64,000 bases of DNA from Cupriavidus nantongensis (GTDB taxonomy: Bacteria > Pseudomonadota > Gammaproteobacteria > Burkholderiales > Burkholderiaceae): the NCBI RefSeq assembly GCF_001598055.1, contig NZ_CP014844.1, positions 2,286,967 through 2,350,966 of the forward strand, given 5' to 3'. The notes under the pieces are model-generated. The model ran no database searches and was not told the DNA's origin. It was given only the letters and a program-made list of their open reading frames with translations. The first letter of the stretch is position 1; every line of letters begins with the position of its first letter. Position numbers and translations under genes: made by a program. Shown here one piece after another: positions 39,394 through 48,537 of this stretch.

Positions 39394-40146
39394 TCAGTTG
39401 GTGGCGCCATGCTGGTCGCCGCTCTCGTCGGCCCCCAGCTGGGCCAGCCGGTGCGCGGCGTTGTACATGTGGTTCTGCGCGGCGTTGCGCGCGGCCAGCG
39501 GGTCGCCGGCGCGGATCGCGGCGACGATGGCCTGGTGTTCCTCGCGCACCTGGCGCGAAAAGTCCGCGCGCCGCGCCTCGTTGGTTCGGGTCACGCGGGT
39601 GGCGGCTTCGAGGTACTGGCTCAGGAACTCGAGCGTCTTGAGGAAATAGGGGTTGCCGGTGGCCTCGGCGATGGCGCGGTGGAAGCCCACGTCCTCGGCG
39701 ACGCCGTCGCCGCCCTGCGCCACCACCTCGTCGAGGCGGGCCAGCGCGGCGTCGATCGCCGCCATCGAGGCATCGGTGCGGCGCCGGGCCGCCTGCGCGG
39801 CGACTTCGGCCTCGATCGCGCGGCGCAGTTCGACGATCTGCAGCACCGCTTCGAGCGTGCCGGTGTCGGTGTAGTCGATGCGCAGCGGGCGGATGCCGGC
39901 CTGCAGCGTCACGAACACGCCGCTGCCCTGGCGCGACTCGACCACGCCTTCGTACTTCAGCCGGGAGATGGCCTCGCGCACCACGGTGCGGCTGACGCCG
40001 AACTCCTCGGACAGTACCGCCTCGGTCGGCAGCTTGTCGCCGCGGGCAAAGGCGCCGCTCTGGATCTTGTCCAGCAACTGTTCGGCAACGTTGTCGGTCA
40101 GGGCGCGGGCAGGGACTTTCTGGAACACGGCAGCTTTCCCGGTCAT
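39394..40146 (-). CDS. GntR-family (FCD/FadR subfamily) regulator of the tetronate operon
   Basis: The 250-aa protein has an N-terminal winged helix-turn-helix (about residues 20-80: GDKLPTEAVLSEEFGVSRTVVREAISRL). An all-helical FCD ligand domain follows, with Asp/His metal-site residues in GVAEDVGFHRAIAEATGN. It is the first gene of the operon, so it likely represses its own transcript and responds to a tetronate or a pathway intermediate. The ligand is inferred from context. Confidence 0.9.
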   Translation of the reverse strand: MTGKAAVFQKVPARALTDNVAEQLLDKIQSGAFARGDKLPTEAVLSEEFGVSRTVVREAISRLKYEGVVESRQGSGVFVTLQAGIRPLRIDYTDTGTLEAVLQIVELRRAIEAEVAAQAARRRTDASMAAIDAALARLDEVVAQGGDGVAEDVGFHRAIAEATGNPYFLKTLEFLSQYLEAATRVTRTNEARRADFSRQVREEHQAIVAAIRAGDPLAARNAAQNHMYNAAHRLAQLGADESGDQHGATN

Positions 40147-40160
40147 TCGGTAATCAGGTC

Positions 40161-40189
40161 ATCATACAAATTTGCTATACGGCTGCCGA
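40161..40189 (-). promoter_or_regulatory. Candidate promoter and operator of the tetronate operon
   Basis: On the minus strand TCGGCA (-35, plus-strand 40184-40189) and TATGAT (-10, 40161-40166) are 17 bases apart, 14 bases before the regulator's start codon. Between them lies the palindrome CAAATTTG (40167-40174) flanked by ATA and TAT halves, a plausible GntR-type site. The -35 matches the consensus at only four of six positions, and the very short leader is a weakness. Confidence 0.45.
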
Positions 40190-40323
40190 CCCCAGGTAAA
40201 CCCTTATATGGTGCAAACGATCGCGGTAGCGTGCGGACATGGCTCCACATTGGTGCGGCTGCGGTGCGGCGGGGCCTGGCGTATCATTGGCGCCCGCATT
40301 TCCACTTGCTTGCCCTTTTCGCC

Positions 40324-40752
40324 ATGCCCGCCACCGTCCTGATCTGCCCCTGGTCCGAAGCCCGCGAACGCGCGCGCGCCATCCGCTACACCGTCTTTGT
40401 CGAAGAGCAGGGCGTGCCGGTGGAACTGGAATGGGACGAATGGGACGAGCCCAGCTGGCATGCGCTGGCACTGGCCGACGACGGCACGCCGCTGGCCACC
40501 GGCCGGCTGCTGCCCGACGGCCATATCGGCCGCATGGCCGTGCTGAAGCCGGCGCGCGGCAGCGGCGTCGGCGCGCTGGTGCTGGAGGCGCTGATGCGCA
40601 AGGCGGAACAGCTGGGTTATCCGGAACTGGTTCTCAACGCGCAGACCCACGCGGCGCCGTTCTATGCGCGCGTGGGCTTCGAGCAGGTGGGGCCGGAATT
40701 CGAAGAGGCGGGCATCCCGCACGTGGAGATGCGCAAGCGCTTGCGGGGATAA
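40324..40752 (+). CDS. GNAT-family N-acetyltransferase
   Basis: The 142-aa protein has a compact GNAT fold. The acetyl-CoA loop is in GRMAVLKPARGSGVGALVLEAL (residues 76-97), and the C-terminal LNAQTHAAPFYARVGFEQVG is typical of ElaA/YjcF-like members. The substrate is unknown. It is transcribed divergently from the tetronate regulator and convergently with the NRDE gene. The very long open frame that reaches it from upstream is a compositional artefact; family similarity starts at this ATG. Confidence 0.88.
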   Translation: MPATVLICPWSEARERARAIRYTVFVEEQGVPVELEWDEWDEPSWHALALADDGTPLATGRLLPDGHIGRMAVLKPARGSGVGALVLEALMRKAEQLGYPELVLNAQTHAAPFYARVGFEQVGPEFEEAGIPHVEMRKRLRG

Positions 40753-40768
40753 GGCGCCGGCGCTGCGT

Positions 40769-41596
40769 TCAGCGCGGCGCCTGCACGATGCCGGTGTCGC
40801 GCGACAGGTTCAGCGTGCCGTGGTAGGCCACGTCGCCGATGCGGCCGTCGGCGTCGAAGCTGCGCTCGCTCAGGTCGAAGCGCCCGTCGTGGCGGATGCG
40901 CAGGACCGTGCTGGCGCGCGTGCCGTACATCGGCGAGCGGATAAAGGCGGACGACAGCAGCTTTTCCCACTCCGGCGCCACGCCGGTGGCGGGCAGCTCG
41001 AAATCCGCGGCCTGGCGTTCGTCGGCCAGCATCTGCAGGTAGGGCTCGGCGCTGGCGCTGGGCTGGCCGCTGTCGGCGGCCAGCACTTCGGCCAGCGCGC
41101 CGACGCGGCTGCGCACCTTGGGCCAGGGCGTATCGAGCAGCGCGTTGGACAGCCCGTACAGGCCGGGCCGCAGCCGTTGCGGCTGGCGCGACGCCGAGCG
41201 GTTGCTGTACCACCATAGTTCGCGCAGGTCGCTCGCCAGCAGGTTGAAGCCGTTGTAGCAGCCGTCTTCGCCGGCGAGGCCGTCGAGGTAGTCGAACGGC
41301 GCCGCGTGGCCGCGCAGGAAGCCCGCCACCAGCTCGCCGCGCGAGCGCGCGTCGGTGCGTTTTTCGGAGGGGGCGCGGTAGTTGGTCAGCGCGGCGAAAC
41401 GGCCGTCGGCGTTGACGCCCATCCAGGTGCCGGGCTCGCCGATGACCTCGGCCAGGTCGCGGCCGGCCAGCACCTGGGGCGCATCCTGCCACCAGTGCGC
41501 GGCCGCCGCGGGGCGGGCATAGAATTCATCGCGGTTGCCGGCCACGACCAGGGCATAGTCCGGGTGGGATTGCCAGGCAACCAGGATCAGACACAT
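40769..41596 (-). CDS. NRDE/TANGO2-family protein
   Basis: The 275-aa protein begins MCLILVAWQSHPDYALVVAGNRDEFYARP and includes the diagnostic NRDE residues, starting with a Cys at position 2 that could act as an Ntn-type nucleophile after Met removal. GVNADGRFAALTNYR and GLSNALLDTPWPKV are the other family motifs. The mammalian relative TANGO2 is linked to lipid/haem handling and Golgi organisation; the bacterial role is unknown. It is the last gene of the leftward ygfZ-DUF4936-NRDE run. Confidence 0.9.
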   Translation of the reverse strand: MCLILVAWQSHPDYALVVAGNRDEFYARPAAAAHWWQDAPQVLAGRDLAEVIGEPGTWMGVNADGRFAALTNYRAPSEKRTDARSRGELVAGFLRGHAAPFDYLDGLAGEDGCYNGFNLLASDLRELWWYSNRSASRQPQRLRPGLYGLSNALLDTPWPKVRSRVGALAEVLAADSGQPSASAEPYLQMLADERQAADFELPATGVAPEWEKLLSSAFIRSPMYGTRASTVLRIRHDGRFDLSERSFDADGRIGDVAYHGTLNLSRDTGIVQAPR

Positions 41597-41673
41597 CGTA
41601 TGGCTTCCTTTGCCGCGGAGTTGCCGCGCCGGCGGTCTCCGCATACTTCAGTCCATCGGCGTCGACAGCACGC

Positions 41674-41964
41674 CTACAGCACGTCCAGGTCGATAAAGTG
41701 TTCGGCGCGCCGCTCGCCTTCCACCCAATGGTCCAGCCCGCTCTGCCGCCACAGCCCTTCCAGCGTGGCATCGAACGCGGGCGGCACGTCGGCGTAGCAC
41801 TCCATCCAGGTCTGCACGCCGGCGCGGGTTTCCGGCCTGCGCATCAGCGTACCACCAATTCCGGTGGCTTCGGCGACCGTTTCCATCCAGCGGTGCCAGT
41901 GCGGCAGCGCCTCGGCGGCGACGGCCTCCGGCACGCGGAAATAGACGTAGAGGTGATCGCTCAT
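41674..41964 (-). CDS. DUF4936 family protein
   Basis: The 96-aa protein (YVYFRVPEAVAAEALPHWHRWMETVAE) is a small conserved betaproteobacterial family usually found next to ygfZ. It has no signal peptide or catalytic motif I can name. It starts 16 bases after the ygfZ stop and precedes the NRDE gene by 77 bases, so it likely shares their transcript. Confidence 0.82.
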   Translation of the reverse strand: MSDHLYVYFRVPEAVAAEALPHWHRWMETVAEATGIGGTLMRRPETRAGVQTWMECYADVPPAFDATLEGLWRQSGLDHWVEGERRAEHFIDLDVL

Positions 41965-41980
41965 GGCGGGGCCTGTGCAA

Positions 41981-42997
41981 TCAGCCGGCGGCCTGCGCGG
42001 CCTCGCCCAGCGGCACCGCGTAGGGCAGGCTGGCGGTGGTCACCGCAGCGCCCTCGGCGCTGCCCAGCCGCAGCGCGCTGCCGGCGGCATCGATCTTCAG
42101 CTCGGCCAGCCCGGCCCAGCCGCCATCGGGCGCGGGCGCGGCGTTGACGATCATGCCGCAGGGCTGGCCCGGGTCTTCCGGGCGATAGATCTCGGCCGCG
42201 GGCGCCGGCACCTCGCCTTCGCCCCGCACCAGCCACATGCGGCGCTTGAGCGTGCCGCGGTACTGGCTGCGCGCCACCACTTCCTGGCCCGGATAGCAGC
42301 CCTTGCGGAAATTGACGCCGCCGACCAGCTCGAAATTGATCATCTGCGGCACGAACTGCTCCTGCGTTGCCGCGACGATGCGGGGTAGGCCCGACTGCAC
42401 TTCGAGCCAGTCCCACAACGCCGGCGCGGCGCCGGTCAGCGTCGCGGACAGCGCCGCGCGCACCGCGTCGGCGCGCTCGGCCGGCAGCAGCAGCTGCCAG
42501 CGCGGCTGGCCGGCGCTGTCCGGCAGGCGGATCACGGTGGCGCCGTCGGCCGTGGCCACGGCGAAGGCGGCCTCCGGCGCGGGCAGCCCGGCCGCGGCCA
42601 GCGCCCCGGCGGCGCCGGCGCCGGCCACGCCCAGGATGGCGTGAGTGGGGGTGATATCGGACAGTTTGGCCTTGGCGCGCAGCACGAACATCGACAGCCG
42701 CTTCTGCACCGTGGCCTGGATCTCCGCCGACAGCTGCAACACGATGCCGTCGGCGTCGCGCCACATCAGGAAGGTCGCCAGCAGCCGGCCCTTGGGCGAG
42801 CAGTAGCCGGCCAGGCGCGCGGTGCCCGGCGCCAGGTCTTCGACCGCATTGGTCAGCTGGGTATGCAGAAAGCTGGCGGCATCGTCGCCCGCCACGCGGA
42901 CGAGGCCGAGCCCGGCCGGGGTGCAGACCACGCCGCCGGCCTGCAGCGCGTCAAGGTTGGCGGCGAGTTGCTGGGCTTGGGAATTCAATGCTGGCAT
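41981..42997 (-). CDS. ygfZ: Folate-dependent iron-sulphur cluster maintenance protein YgfZ
   Basis: The 338-aa protein resembles the T-protein fold of GcvT. It has the YgfZ signature KGCYPGQEVVARSQYRG near residue 230 with its conserved Cys, which is needed for repair or maintenance of some Fe-S enzymes with tetrahydrofolate. I chose ATG 42997, where homology starts. It is divergent from mltG across a 217-base gap, an arrangement conserved in betaproteobacteria. Confidence 0.92.
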   Translation of the reverse strand: MPALNSQAQQLAANLDALQAGGVVCTPAGLGLVRVAGDDAASFLHTQLTNAVEDLAPGTARLAGYCSPKGRLLATFLMWRDADGIVLQLSAEIQATVQKRLSMFVLRAKAKLSDITPTHAILGVAGAGAAGALAAAGLPAPEAAFAVATADGATVIRLPDSAGQPRWQLLLPAERADAVRAALSATLTGAAPALWDWLEVQSGLPRIVAATQEQFVPQMINFELVGGVNFRKGCYPGQEVVARSQYRGTLKRRMWLVRGEGEVPAPAAEIYRPEDPGQPCGMIVNAAPAPDGGWAGLAELKIDAAGSALRLGSAEGAAVTTASLPYAVPLGEAAQAAG

Positions 42998-43214
42998 TGC
43001 GAGGCAATCGTCGAGGCAATTCGGGAAGGGAAGGAAACGGGCCACCGACGGTGCGGGGTGCCGGACGCGCGGGAGGCGCCGGCGCCACGGCTTACGGTCG
43101 GTGCCGGGCTGCCGGTTATTATATGGGGCTACGAGATTTTCGGCCGGCGCCAGTGGTCCGCCGCGGTGCGCGCTTGCGCCGATGGCGCCGATGGCCGGCC
43201 CCTACAACCGATAC

Positions 43215-44210
43215 ATGAAACGTTTACTCCTCAGCCTTGGGCTTGCCGTGCTGGTGTTCGCGCTGGCGGCCGTGGGCGGCTTTGCGTGGTGGGCCAATCA
43301 CCCGGTGTCGCTGGGCAAGTCGCCGGTAGAAGTGGTGATCAAGCCCAATTCCGGTGTGGCCAGCGTCGGCCGGCAGATCCAGCGCGGCGGCGTGGGCATG
43401 GACCCGCGGCTGTTCGTGCTGCTGGCGCGCCTGACCGGCCACGGCGCCGACCTGAAGGCCGGCGGCTATGAGTTCGAAACCGGCGCCACGCCGCTGTCGA
43501 TCATTGGCAAGCTCTCGCGCGGCGAGGTCACGCACTACGTGGTCACGGTGATCGAGGGCTGGGAATTCCGCAAGATGCGCGCCGCGGTCGATGCCAGCCC
43601 GGCGCTGCGCCACGACACCCGCGGCATGACCGACGCGGAACTGATGAAGGCCATCGGCGCGCCCGAGACCTCGCCCGAGGGGCTGTTCTTTCCCGACACC
43701 TACCTGTTCGCGCGCGGCAGCAGCGACATCGAGCTGTACAAGCACGCCTACCGCGCCATGCAGCGCCGCCTGAACGAGGCCTGGAACGCGCGCTCGCCCG
43801 ACCTGCCGTACAAGACCCCGTACGAGGCGCTGGTGATGGCGTCGATCGTCGAGAAGGAAACCGGCCAGGCCGCCGAGCGCCCGATGATCGCCGCGGTGTT
43901 CATCAACCGGCTGCGCAAGAACATGCTGCTGCAGACCGACCCGACCGTGATCTACGGCCTCGGTGACGCCTTCGACGGCGACCTGCGCAAGCGCGACCTG
44001 CAGGCCGACACCCCGTACAATACCTACACCCGCACCGGCCTGCCGCCCACGCCGATCGCGCTGCCGGGGCTGGCCTCGCTGGCCGCGGCGACCACGCCGG
44101 CGCCGTCCGACGCGCTGTACTTCGTCGCCCGCGGCGACGGCAGCAGCCATTTCTCCAACTCGCTACCCGAACACAACCGCGCGGTCGACAAGTACCAGCG
44201 CGGCAAATAG
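43215..44210 (+). CDS. mltG: Endolytic murein transglycosylase MltG
   Basis: The 331-aa protein has one N-terminal membrane anchor (about 5-27), a LysM-like segment ([16 protein letters not shown]) and the YceG catalytic domain. The catalytic Glu is in [11 protein letters not shown] near residue 216, followed by [21 protein letters not shown]. It cuts nascent peptidoglycan in the periplasm and so sets glycan chain ends. It starts the rightward mltG-tmk-holB-pilZ run, 7 bases before tmk. Confidence 0.95.
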   Translation: MKRLLLSLGLAVLVFALAAVGGFAWWANHPVSLGKSPVEVVIKPNSGVASVGRQIQRGGVGMDPRLFVLLARLTGHGADLKAGGYEFETGATPLSIIGKLSRGEVTHYVVTVIEGWEFRKMRAAVDASPALRHDTRGMTDAELMKAIGAPETSPEGLFFPDTYLFARGSSDIELYKHAYRAMQRRLNEAWNARSPDLPYKTPYEALVMASIVEKETGQAAERPMIAAVFINRLRKNMLLQTDPTVIYGLGDAFDGDLRKRDLQADTPYNTYTRTGLPPTPIALPGLASLAAATTPAPSDALYFVARGDGSSHFSNSLPEHNRAVDKYQRGK

Positions 44211-44217
44211 GCATTCC

Positions 44218-44829
44218 ATGCGCGGAAAATTCATTACCTTCGAGGGCATCGACGGCGCCGGCAAGAGCACCCATATCGACTGGGTCGCCGACCGGCTGCG
44301 CGCCCGCGCCGACATCGCCGGTGTTGTCACCACGCGCGAGCCCGGCGGCACGTCGCTGGGCGAAGACCTGCGCCAGATCCTGCTGCACCGCAAGATGCAC
44401 CTGGAGACCGAGGCGCTGCTGATGTTCGCGGCCCGGCGCGAGCATATCGCCGAAGTCATCGCCCCGGCGCTGGAGCGCGGCAAGTGGGTCATTTCCGACC
44501 GTTTCACCGACGCCACCTTTGCCTACCAGGGCGGCGGCCGCGGCCTGGCCACGGACCGGCTGGAAGTGCTGGAAGGCTGGGTCCAGTGCGGCCTGCAGCC
44601 GGACCTGACGCTGCTGTTCGATGTGCCGCTGGAAACCGCCAGCGCGCGCCTGGCCGCGGCGCGCACGCCGGACAAGTTCGAGGCCGAATCGCGCGCCTTC
44701 TTCCAGCGCACCCGCGACGAATACCTGCGCCGCGCGGCGCAGTCGCCGCAGCGCTTCCGCGTCATCGACGCCACGCGCAGCATTGCCGATATTCGCGACG
44801 AACTTGAGAAGATCCTCGCAACTATCTGA
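44218..44829 (+). CDS. tmk: Thymidylate kinase
   Basis: The 203-aa enzyme phosphorylates dTMP to dTDP. The P-loop [11 protein letters not shown] lies at residues 7-17, the DRF motif in [18 protein letters not shown] near residue 92 and the lid region near 140-150. Length is normal. It lies 7 bases after mltG and 75 bases before holB, the conserved betaproteobacterial order. Confidence 0.97.
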   Translation: MRGKFITFEGIDGAGKSTHIDWVADRLRARADIAGVVTTREPGGTSLGEDLRQILLHRKMHLETEALLMFAARREHIAEVIAPALERGKWVISDRFTDATFAYQGGGRGLATDRLEVLEGWVQCGLQPDLTLLFDVPLETASARLAAARTPDKFEAESRAFFQRTRDEYLRRAAQSPQRFRVIDATRSIADIRDELEKILATI

Positions 44830-44904
44830 TTTGCCTGGCTTTTCCTTCGGTGCGATCGATATTCAGGCAGTACACGAACTTAGCTCGCTAACCTACTGAT
44901 TCAC

Positions 44905-45912
44905 ATGCTATATCCCTGGCAGAACGAAGACTGGCAACGGCTGGGCGCGCTGCGCGAGCGGCTGCCGCATGCCTTGCTGATCCACGGCCAGCAAGGCATC
45001 GGCAAGCGCGACCTGGCGCTGCATTTCGCCCAGGGGCTGCTGTGCGAGGCGCCGCTGGCGGACGGGCAGCCGTGCGGGCAGTGCGCCGCCTGCCACTGGT
45101 TCAGCCAGGGCAACCACCCGGACTTCACCGTGGTGCGGCCCGAGGCCCTCGACGCCTCGGCCGAGGCCGAAACCGACGAGGGCGGCAAGAAGAAGGCGCC
45201 CAGCAAGATCATCCGCATGGAGCAGGTGCGCGCGCTGATCGAGGCGGTCGGCGTGGGCACGCACCGCGCTGGCCTGCGCGTGGTGGTGGTCTATCCGCTC
45301 GACGCGCTGCAGGCCGAGGGCGCCAACGCCTTGCTGAAGACGCTGGAAGAACCGCCGCCGTCGACCGTGTTCCTGCTGGTGACCGACCGCCTCGACCTCA
45401 TCCTGCCGACCATCCTGTCGCGCTGCCGCCAGTTCTCGGCCCAGCGCCCGACCCCCGAGGCCGCGCTGGCGTGGTTGCGCGGGCAGGGCGTGGCGGATGC
45501 CGAGGCCCAGCTGGCGCTGGCCGGCGGCTCGCCGCTGACCGCGCTGCACGCGGCCGAGGCCGAGGAGCAGCCGCTGCAGCGCTGGCTGGTCGGCCAGCTC
45601 GGCGCCGCGGCCGCGTTCGACGCCGCCGCCGCGGCCGAGCAACTGCAGAAGCTGCCGGTGCCCGCCGTGCTTGGCATCTTGCAGCGCTGGACGTACGATC
45701 TGCTGGCACTGCGGCTGGATGGCGGTGCCACGCCGCGGTACTTCCCCAGGGAGCGCGCCGTGCTGGCGCGCTGTGCCGGCGCGACCGATGCGCACGGGCT
45801 GCAGGCGTTTGCCGCGCGCCTGAACGCGCACCGCCGCAGCGAGAATCATCCGCTGGCGGCGCGGCTGGTGATGGAGGCGGTATTCCTGGAGTACCGGCAG
45901 CTGTTCCGCTAG
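44905..45912 (+). CDS. holB: DNA polymerase III delta-prime subunit
   Basis: The 335-aa clamp-loader subunit has the degenerate P-loop HGQQGIGKRDLA (residues 29-40). Zinc cysteines are in LCEAPLADGQPCGQCAACHW, LLKTLEEPP forms the sensor region and ILSRCRQF is conserved. It acts with HolA and DnaX in loading the beta clamp. An acidic/lysine insert (AEAETDEGGKKKAPSK) near residues 85-105 is longer than in E. coli. It is followed by the PilZ gene, as is usual. Confidence 0.94.
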   Translation: MLYPWQNEDWQRLGALRERLPHALLIHGQQGIGKRDLALHFAQGLLCEAPLADGQPCGQCAACHWFSQGNHPDFTVVRPEALDASAEAETDEGGKKKAPSKIIRMEQVRALIEAVGVGTHRAGLRVVVVYPLDALQAEGANALLKTLEEPPPSTVFLLVTDRLDLILPTILSRCRQFSAQRPTPEAALAWLRGQGVADAEAQLALAGGSPLTALHAAEAEEQPLQRWLVGQLGAAAAFDAAAAAEQLQKLPVPAVLGILQRWTYDLLALRLDGGATPRYFPRERAVLARCAGATDAHGLQAFAARLNAHRRSENHPLAARLVMEAVFLEYRQLFR

Positions 45913-45986
45913 CGCGGCCGGCGGCCGGGCGCAGTGCAAAACAACAAGCCATAACAACAAGCAGCAACGTCATCAGGGGGTCAACC

Positions 45987-46400
45987 ATGAACACGGCAGT
46001 CGCCGGCACCGGGCCGGCCGAGGCGGGCTTTGGCAGCGTCACAGCGAGCGGAGGCGGGGCGGCGTCGCGGCCCAACGTGCTGTCGCTGTCGATCAAGGAC
46101 CAGGCCGGGCTGTACGCGGCCTATATGCCGTTCCTGGCGCGCGGCGGCATCTTCGTGCCGTCGAACCGACCGTTCCGGCTGGGCGAGCAGGTGTTCCTGG
46201 TATTGTCGCTGCTGGACCGGCCGCAGAAATACCAGATCGCGGGCCATGTGGCCTGGATCACCCCGGCGGGCACGCCGATGAAGACGCCCGGCGTCGGCGT
46301 GCACCTGCCCGACGACGACAACGGGCGCAACCTGCGCCGCGCGGTGGAGGAAATCCTGGGCAAGATGCTGGAGTCCGGGCGCCCCACCCAAACCTTATGA
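45987..46400 (+). CDS. PilZ domain protein
   Basis: The 137-aa protein has a PilZ fold (FLARGGIFVPSNRPFRLGEQ, then HVAWITPAGTPMKTPGVGVHL) and resembles the type IV pilus PilZ subgroup found after holB. The strong c-di-GMP motif RxxxR is not obvious, as in PilZ proper, so nucleotide binding is doubtful. It probably acts in type IV pilus assembly or as a protein adaptor. It lies 74 bases after holB. Confidence 0.85.
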   Translation: MNTAVAGTGPAEAGFGSVTASGGGAASRPNVLSLSIKDQAGLYAAYMPFLARGGIFVPSNRPFRLGEQVFLVLSLLDRPQKYQIAGHVAWITPAGTPMKTPGVGVHLPDDDNGRNLRRAVEEILGKMLESGRPTQTL

Positions 46401-46437
46401 ATGTTGCGAGATTTCCATCGCAACCTTTTGATTTTCG

Positions 46438-46944
46438 ATGAATTTTTCGCTACGTATTGCCGAGCCCCGCGACCTGCCGGGCATCGTCGCCATCTACAAC
46501 AGCACCGTGGCTTCGCGCATGGTTACCGCCGACACCGAGCCGGTCACCGTGGCCTCGCGCCAGGCGTGGTTCGACGCCCACCAGCCCGCGCGCCGTCCGC
46601 TGTGGGTGTGCGAGGACGCCGACGGCGGCATGGCCGGCTGGATGAGCTTTTCCGATTTCTACGGGCGCCCGGCCTATGGCGCGACCGCAGAGGTGTCGAT
46701 CTACCTGGATGCGCAGCGCCGCGGCCAGGGGCTGGGGCGCTATCTGCTGCAGCAGGCCATCGACCACGCGCCCACGGTCGGCGTCAACACGCTGCTCGGT
46801 TTTATCTTCGGCCACAACGCGCCCAGCCTGGGCCTGTTCGCGGCGCTGGGCTTCACGCGCTGGGGCGACCTGCCGCGCGTGGCCGTGCTCGACGGCGTCG
46901 AGCGCGACCTGATCATCGTCGGCCGCCGCGTGGACGCGGCCTGA
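46438..46944 (+). CDS. GNAT acetyltransferase, phosphinothricin-acetyltransferase-like
   Basis: The 168-aa protein matches the PAT/bar-like GNAT group. It begins IAEPRDLPGIVAIYNSTVASR, has the acetyl-CoA loop in YLDAQRRGQGLGRYLLQQAI (about residues 82-101) and LLGFIFGHNAPSLGLFAALGF at the end. Such enzymes acetylate small amines such as methionine sulfone or phosphinothricin analogues. It is inserted between the PilZ and tatD genes. Confidence 0.88.
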   Translation: MNFSLRIAEPRDLPGIVAIYNSTVASRMVTADTEPVTVASRQAWFDAHQPARRPLWVCEDADGGMAGWMSFSDFYGRPAYGATAEVSIYLDAQRRGQGLGRYLLQQAIDHAPTVGVNTLLGFIFGHNAPSLGLFAALGFTRWGDLPRVAVLDGVERDLIIVGRRVDAA

Positions 46945-46988
46945 ACGCGCCCTGAGCGCCGCCTGAACGCCGTACCTGAGATTTCCCC

Positions 46989-47783
46989 ATGTTTGTCGAT
47001 TCCCACTGCCATATCGATTTCCCCGAACTGGCCGCGCGCCTGCCGGAGCTGCTGGACAATATGCGCGCCAACCAGGTCACGCATGCGCTGTGCATCTCGG
47101 TCACGCTGGAAGACTTCCCGCGTGTGCTGGCGCTGGCCGAGCAGCATCCCAACCTGTACGCGTCGGTCGGCGTGCATCCCGATTACGAAGAAGGCGAGGA
47201 CCCGACGCTGGAGCGGCTGGTGGCGCTGTCGGCGCACCCGCGCGTGGTCGGCACCGGCGAGACCGGGCTGGATTACTACCGGCTCAACGGCCGCAGCATC
47301 GCCGAGATGGAATGGCAGCGCGAACGCTTCCGCACCCATATCCGCGCCGCGCGCCAGACCGGCAAGCCGCTGATCATCCATACCCGCTCGTCCGCCGACG
47401 ACACCCTGCGCCTGATGCGCGAGGAAAACGCGGGCGAGGCCGGCGGCGTGATGCACTGCTTTACCGAGACCTGGGAGGTCGCCCGCCAGGCGCTGGACCA
47501 GGGCTTCCATATCTCGTTTTCCGGCATCGTCACCTTCAAGAGCGCGGCGGACCTGCAGGAAACCGCGCGCAAGGTGCCGCTCGAGCGCATGCTGATCGAG
47601 ACCGATTCCCCCTACCTGGCCCCCGTGCCGTACCGCGGCAAGACCAACGAGCCGGCCTGGGTACGCCATGTGGGCGAGTTCATCGCGCAGCTGCGCGGGG
47701 TGCCGGTGGAGCAGGTCGCGGAACAGACGACGGAAAACTTCTTCAATCTATTCAAGCACATTGACAGGAAATCTCATGTTTGA
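46989..47783 (+). CDS. TatD-family metal-dependent hydrolase/DNase
   Basis: The 264-aa TIM-barrel enzyme has the metal ligands HCHID (residues 6-10), the Glu in GTGETGLDYY, LIIHTRSS, MHCFTETWE and the Asp in LIETDSPYLAP. It probably hydrolyses DNA 3' ends or a similar phosphoester. The last 8 bases overlap the start of the ankyrin gene, so the two are translationally coupled. Confidence 0.93.
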   Translation: MFVDSHCHIDFPELAARLPELLDNMRANQVTHALCISVTLEDFPRVLALAEQHPNLYASVGVHPDYEEGEDPTLERLVALSAHPRVVGTGETGLDYYRLNGRSIAEMEWQRERFRTHIRAARQTGKPLIIHTRSSADDTLRLMREENAGEAGGVMHCFTETWEVARQALDQGFHISFSGIVTFKSAADLQETARKVPLERMLIETDSPYLAPVPYRGKTNEPAWVRHVGEFIAQLRGVPVEQVAEQTTENFFNLFKHIDRKSHV

Positions 47784-48522
47784 CATGAAGTTTGTCCGCC
47801 GTGCCGCCGGCGCTGTCGCGCTGGCCGCCGCCACGTTCGCGCAGGCCGCGCCGGCCGACGATATGCGCAAGGCGGTGGAATTCGACGACGCCAACACCGT
47901 CAAGAAGCTGCTGGCCAGGGGCGTCGACCCCAATGTGGTCGACAATCGCGGCAACCCGGCGCTGGTGCTGGCGCTGCGCGAGAAGTCGCTGAAGGCCGCC
48001 ACGGTGCTGATCCGCGCCAAGGACATCGACTTCGACAAGGCCAACCCGGCCGGCGAGACCCCGCTGATGATGGCCGCGCTGCAGGGCCAGCTCGACATGG
48101 TCAAGCTGATGGTCGACGACATGGAGGCCGAGATCAACAAGACCGGCTGGGCCCCGCTGCACTATGCCGCCACCAACGGCCACAACGACGTGGTCAAGTA
48201 CCTGGTCGACCATGCCGCGTATATCGACGCCGAAAGCCCCAACGGCACCACCCCGCTGATGATGGCCGCGCGCGGCGGCCATATCGAAACCGTCAAGCTG
48301 CTGCTCGACGAAGGCGCCGACATGCGCCTGAAGAACCAGCAGGGCATGACCGTGATCGACTTTGCCGAGCGCTACAACCAGGCCGAGATCGCCAGCGGCC
48401 TGAAGGCGCGCTGGCAGAAGCTGTATCCGCAGACGCCGATCGTGCCGGCGCCGCCGCTGAAGCCGCCGGTCGCCGAGCCCGGCGGCCAGCGCCCCGCGGC
48501 GCCGCAGAGCAAGGGCTGGTAA
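47776..48522 (+). CDS. Exported ankyrin-repeat protein
   Basis: The 248-aa protein has a signal peptide (about 1-24, ending AQAAPA), then four to five ankyrin repeats (VDNRGNPALVLALREKS, NPAGETPLMMAALQG, GWAPLHYAATNGHNDVVKYL, NGTTPLMMAARGGHIETVKLL). A Pro-rich C-terminal tail follows. It is predicted periplasmic and binds protein partners; the partner is unknown. The start overlaps tatD by 8 bases, and this ATG is the only one that gives a clean signal peptide. Confidence 0.9.
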   Translation: MFDMKFVRRAAGAVALAAATFAQAAPADDMRKAVEFDDANTVKKLLARGVDPNVVDNRGNPALVLALREKSLKAATVLIRAKDIDFDKANPAGETPLMMAALQGQLDMVKLMVDDMEAEINKTGWAPLHYAATNGHNDVVKYLVDHAAYIDAESPNGTTPLMMAARGGHIETVKLLLDEGADMRLKNQQGMTVIDFAERYNQAEIASGLKARWQKLYPQTPIVPAPPLKPPVAEPGGQRPAAPQSKGW

Positions 48523-48537
48523 GCACAGCGGGCGGCG

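Noticed and set aside
37402..40752. A 1,116-codon open frame on the plus strand
   Set aside because: It runs antisense to otnK, ltnD and the GntR gene and has no family motif. Only its last 142 codons (the GNAT gene) are real.
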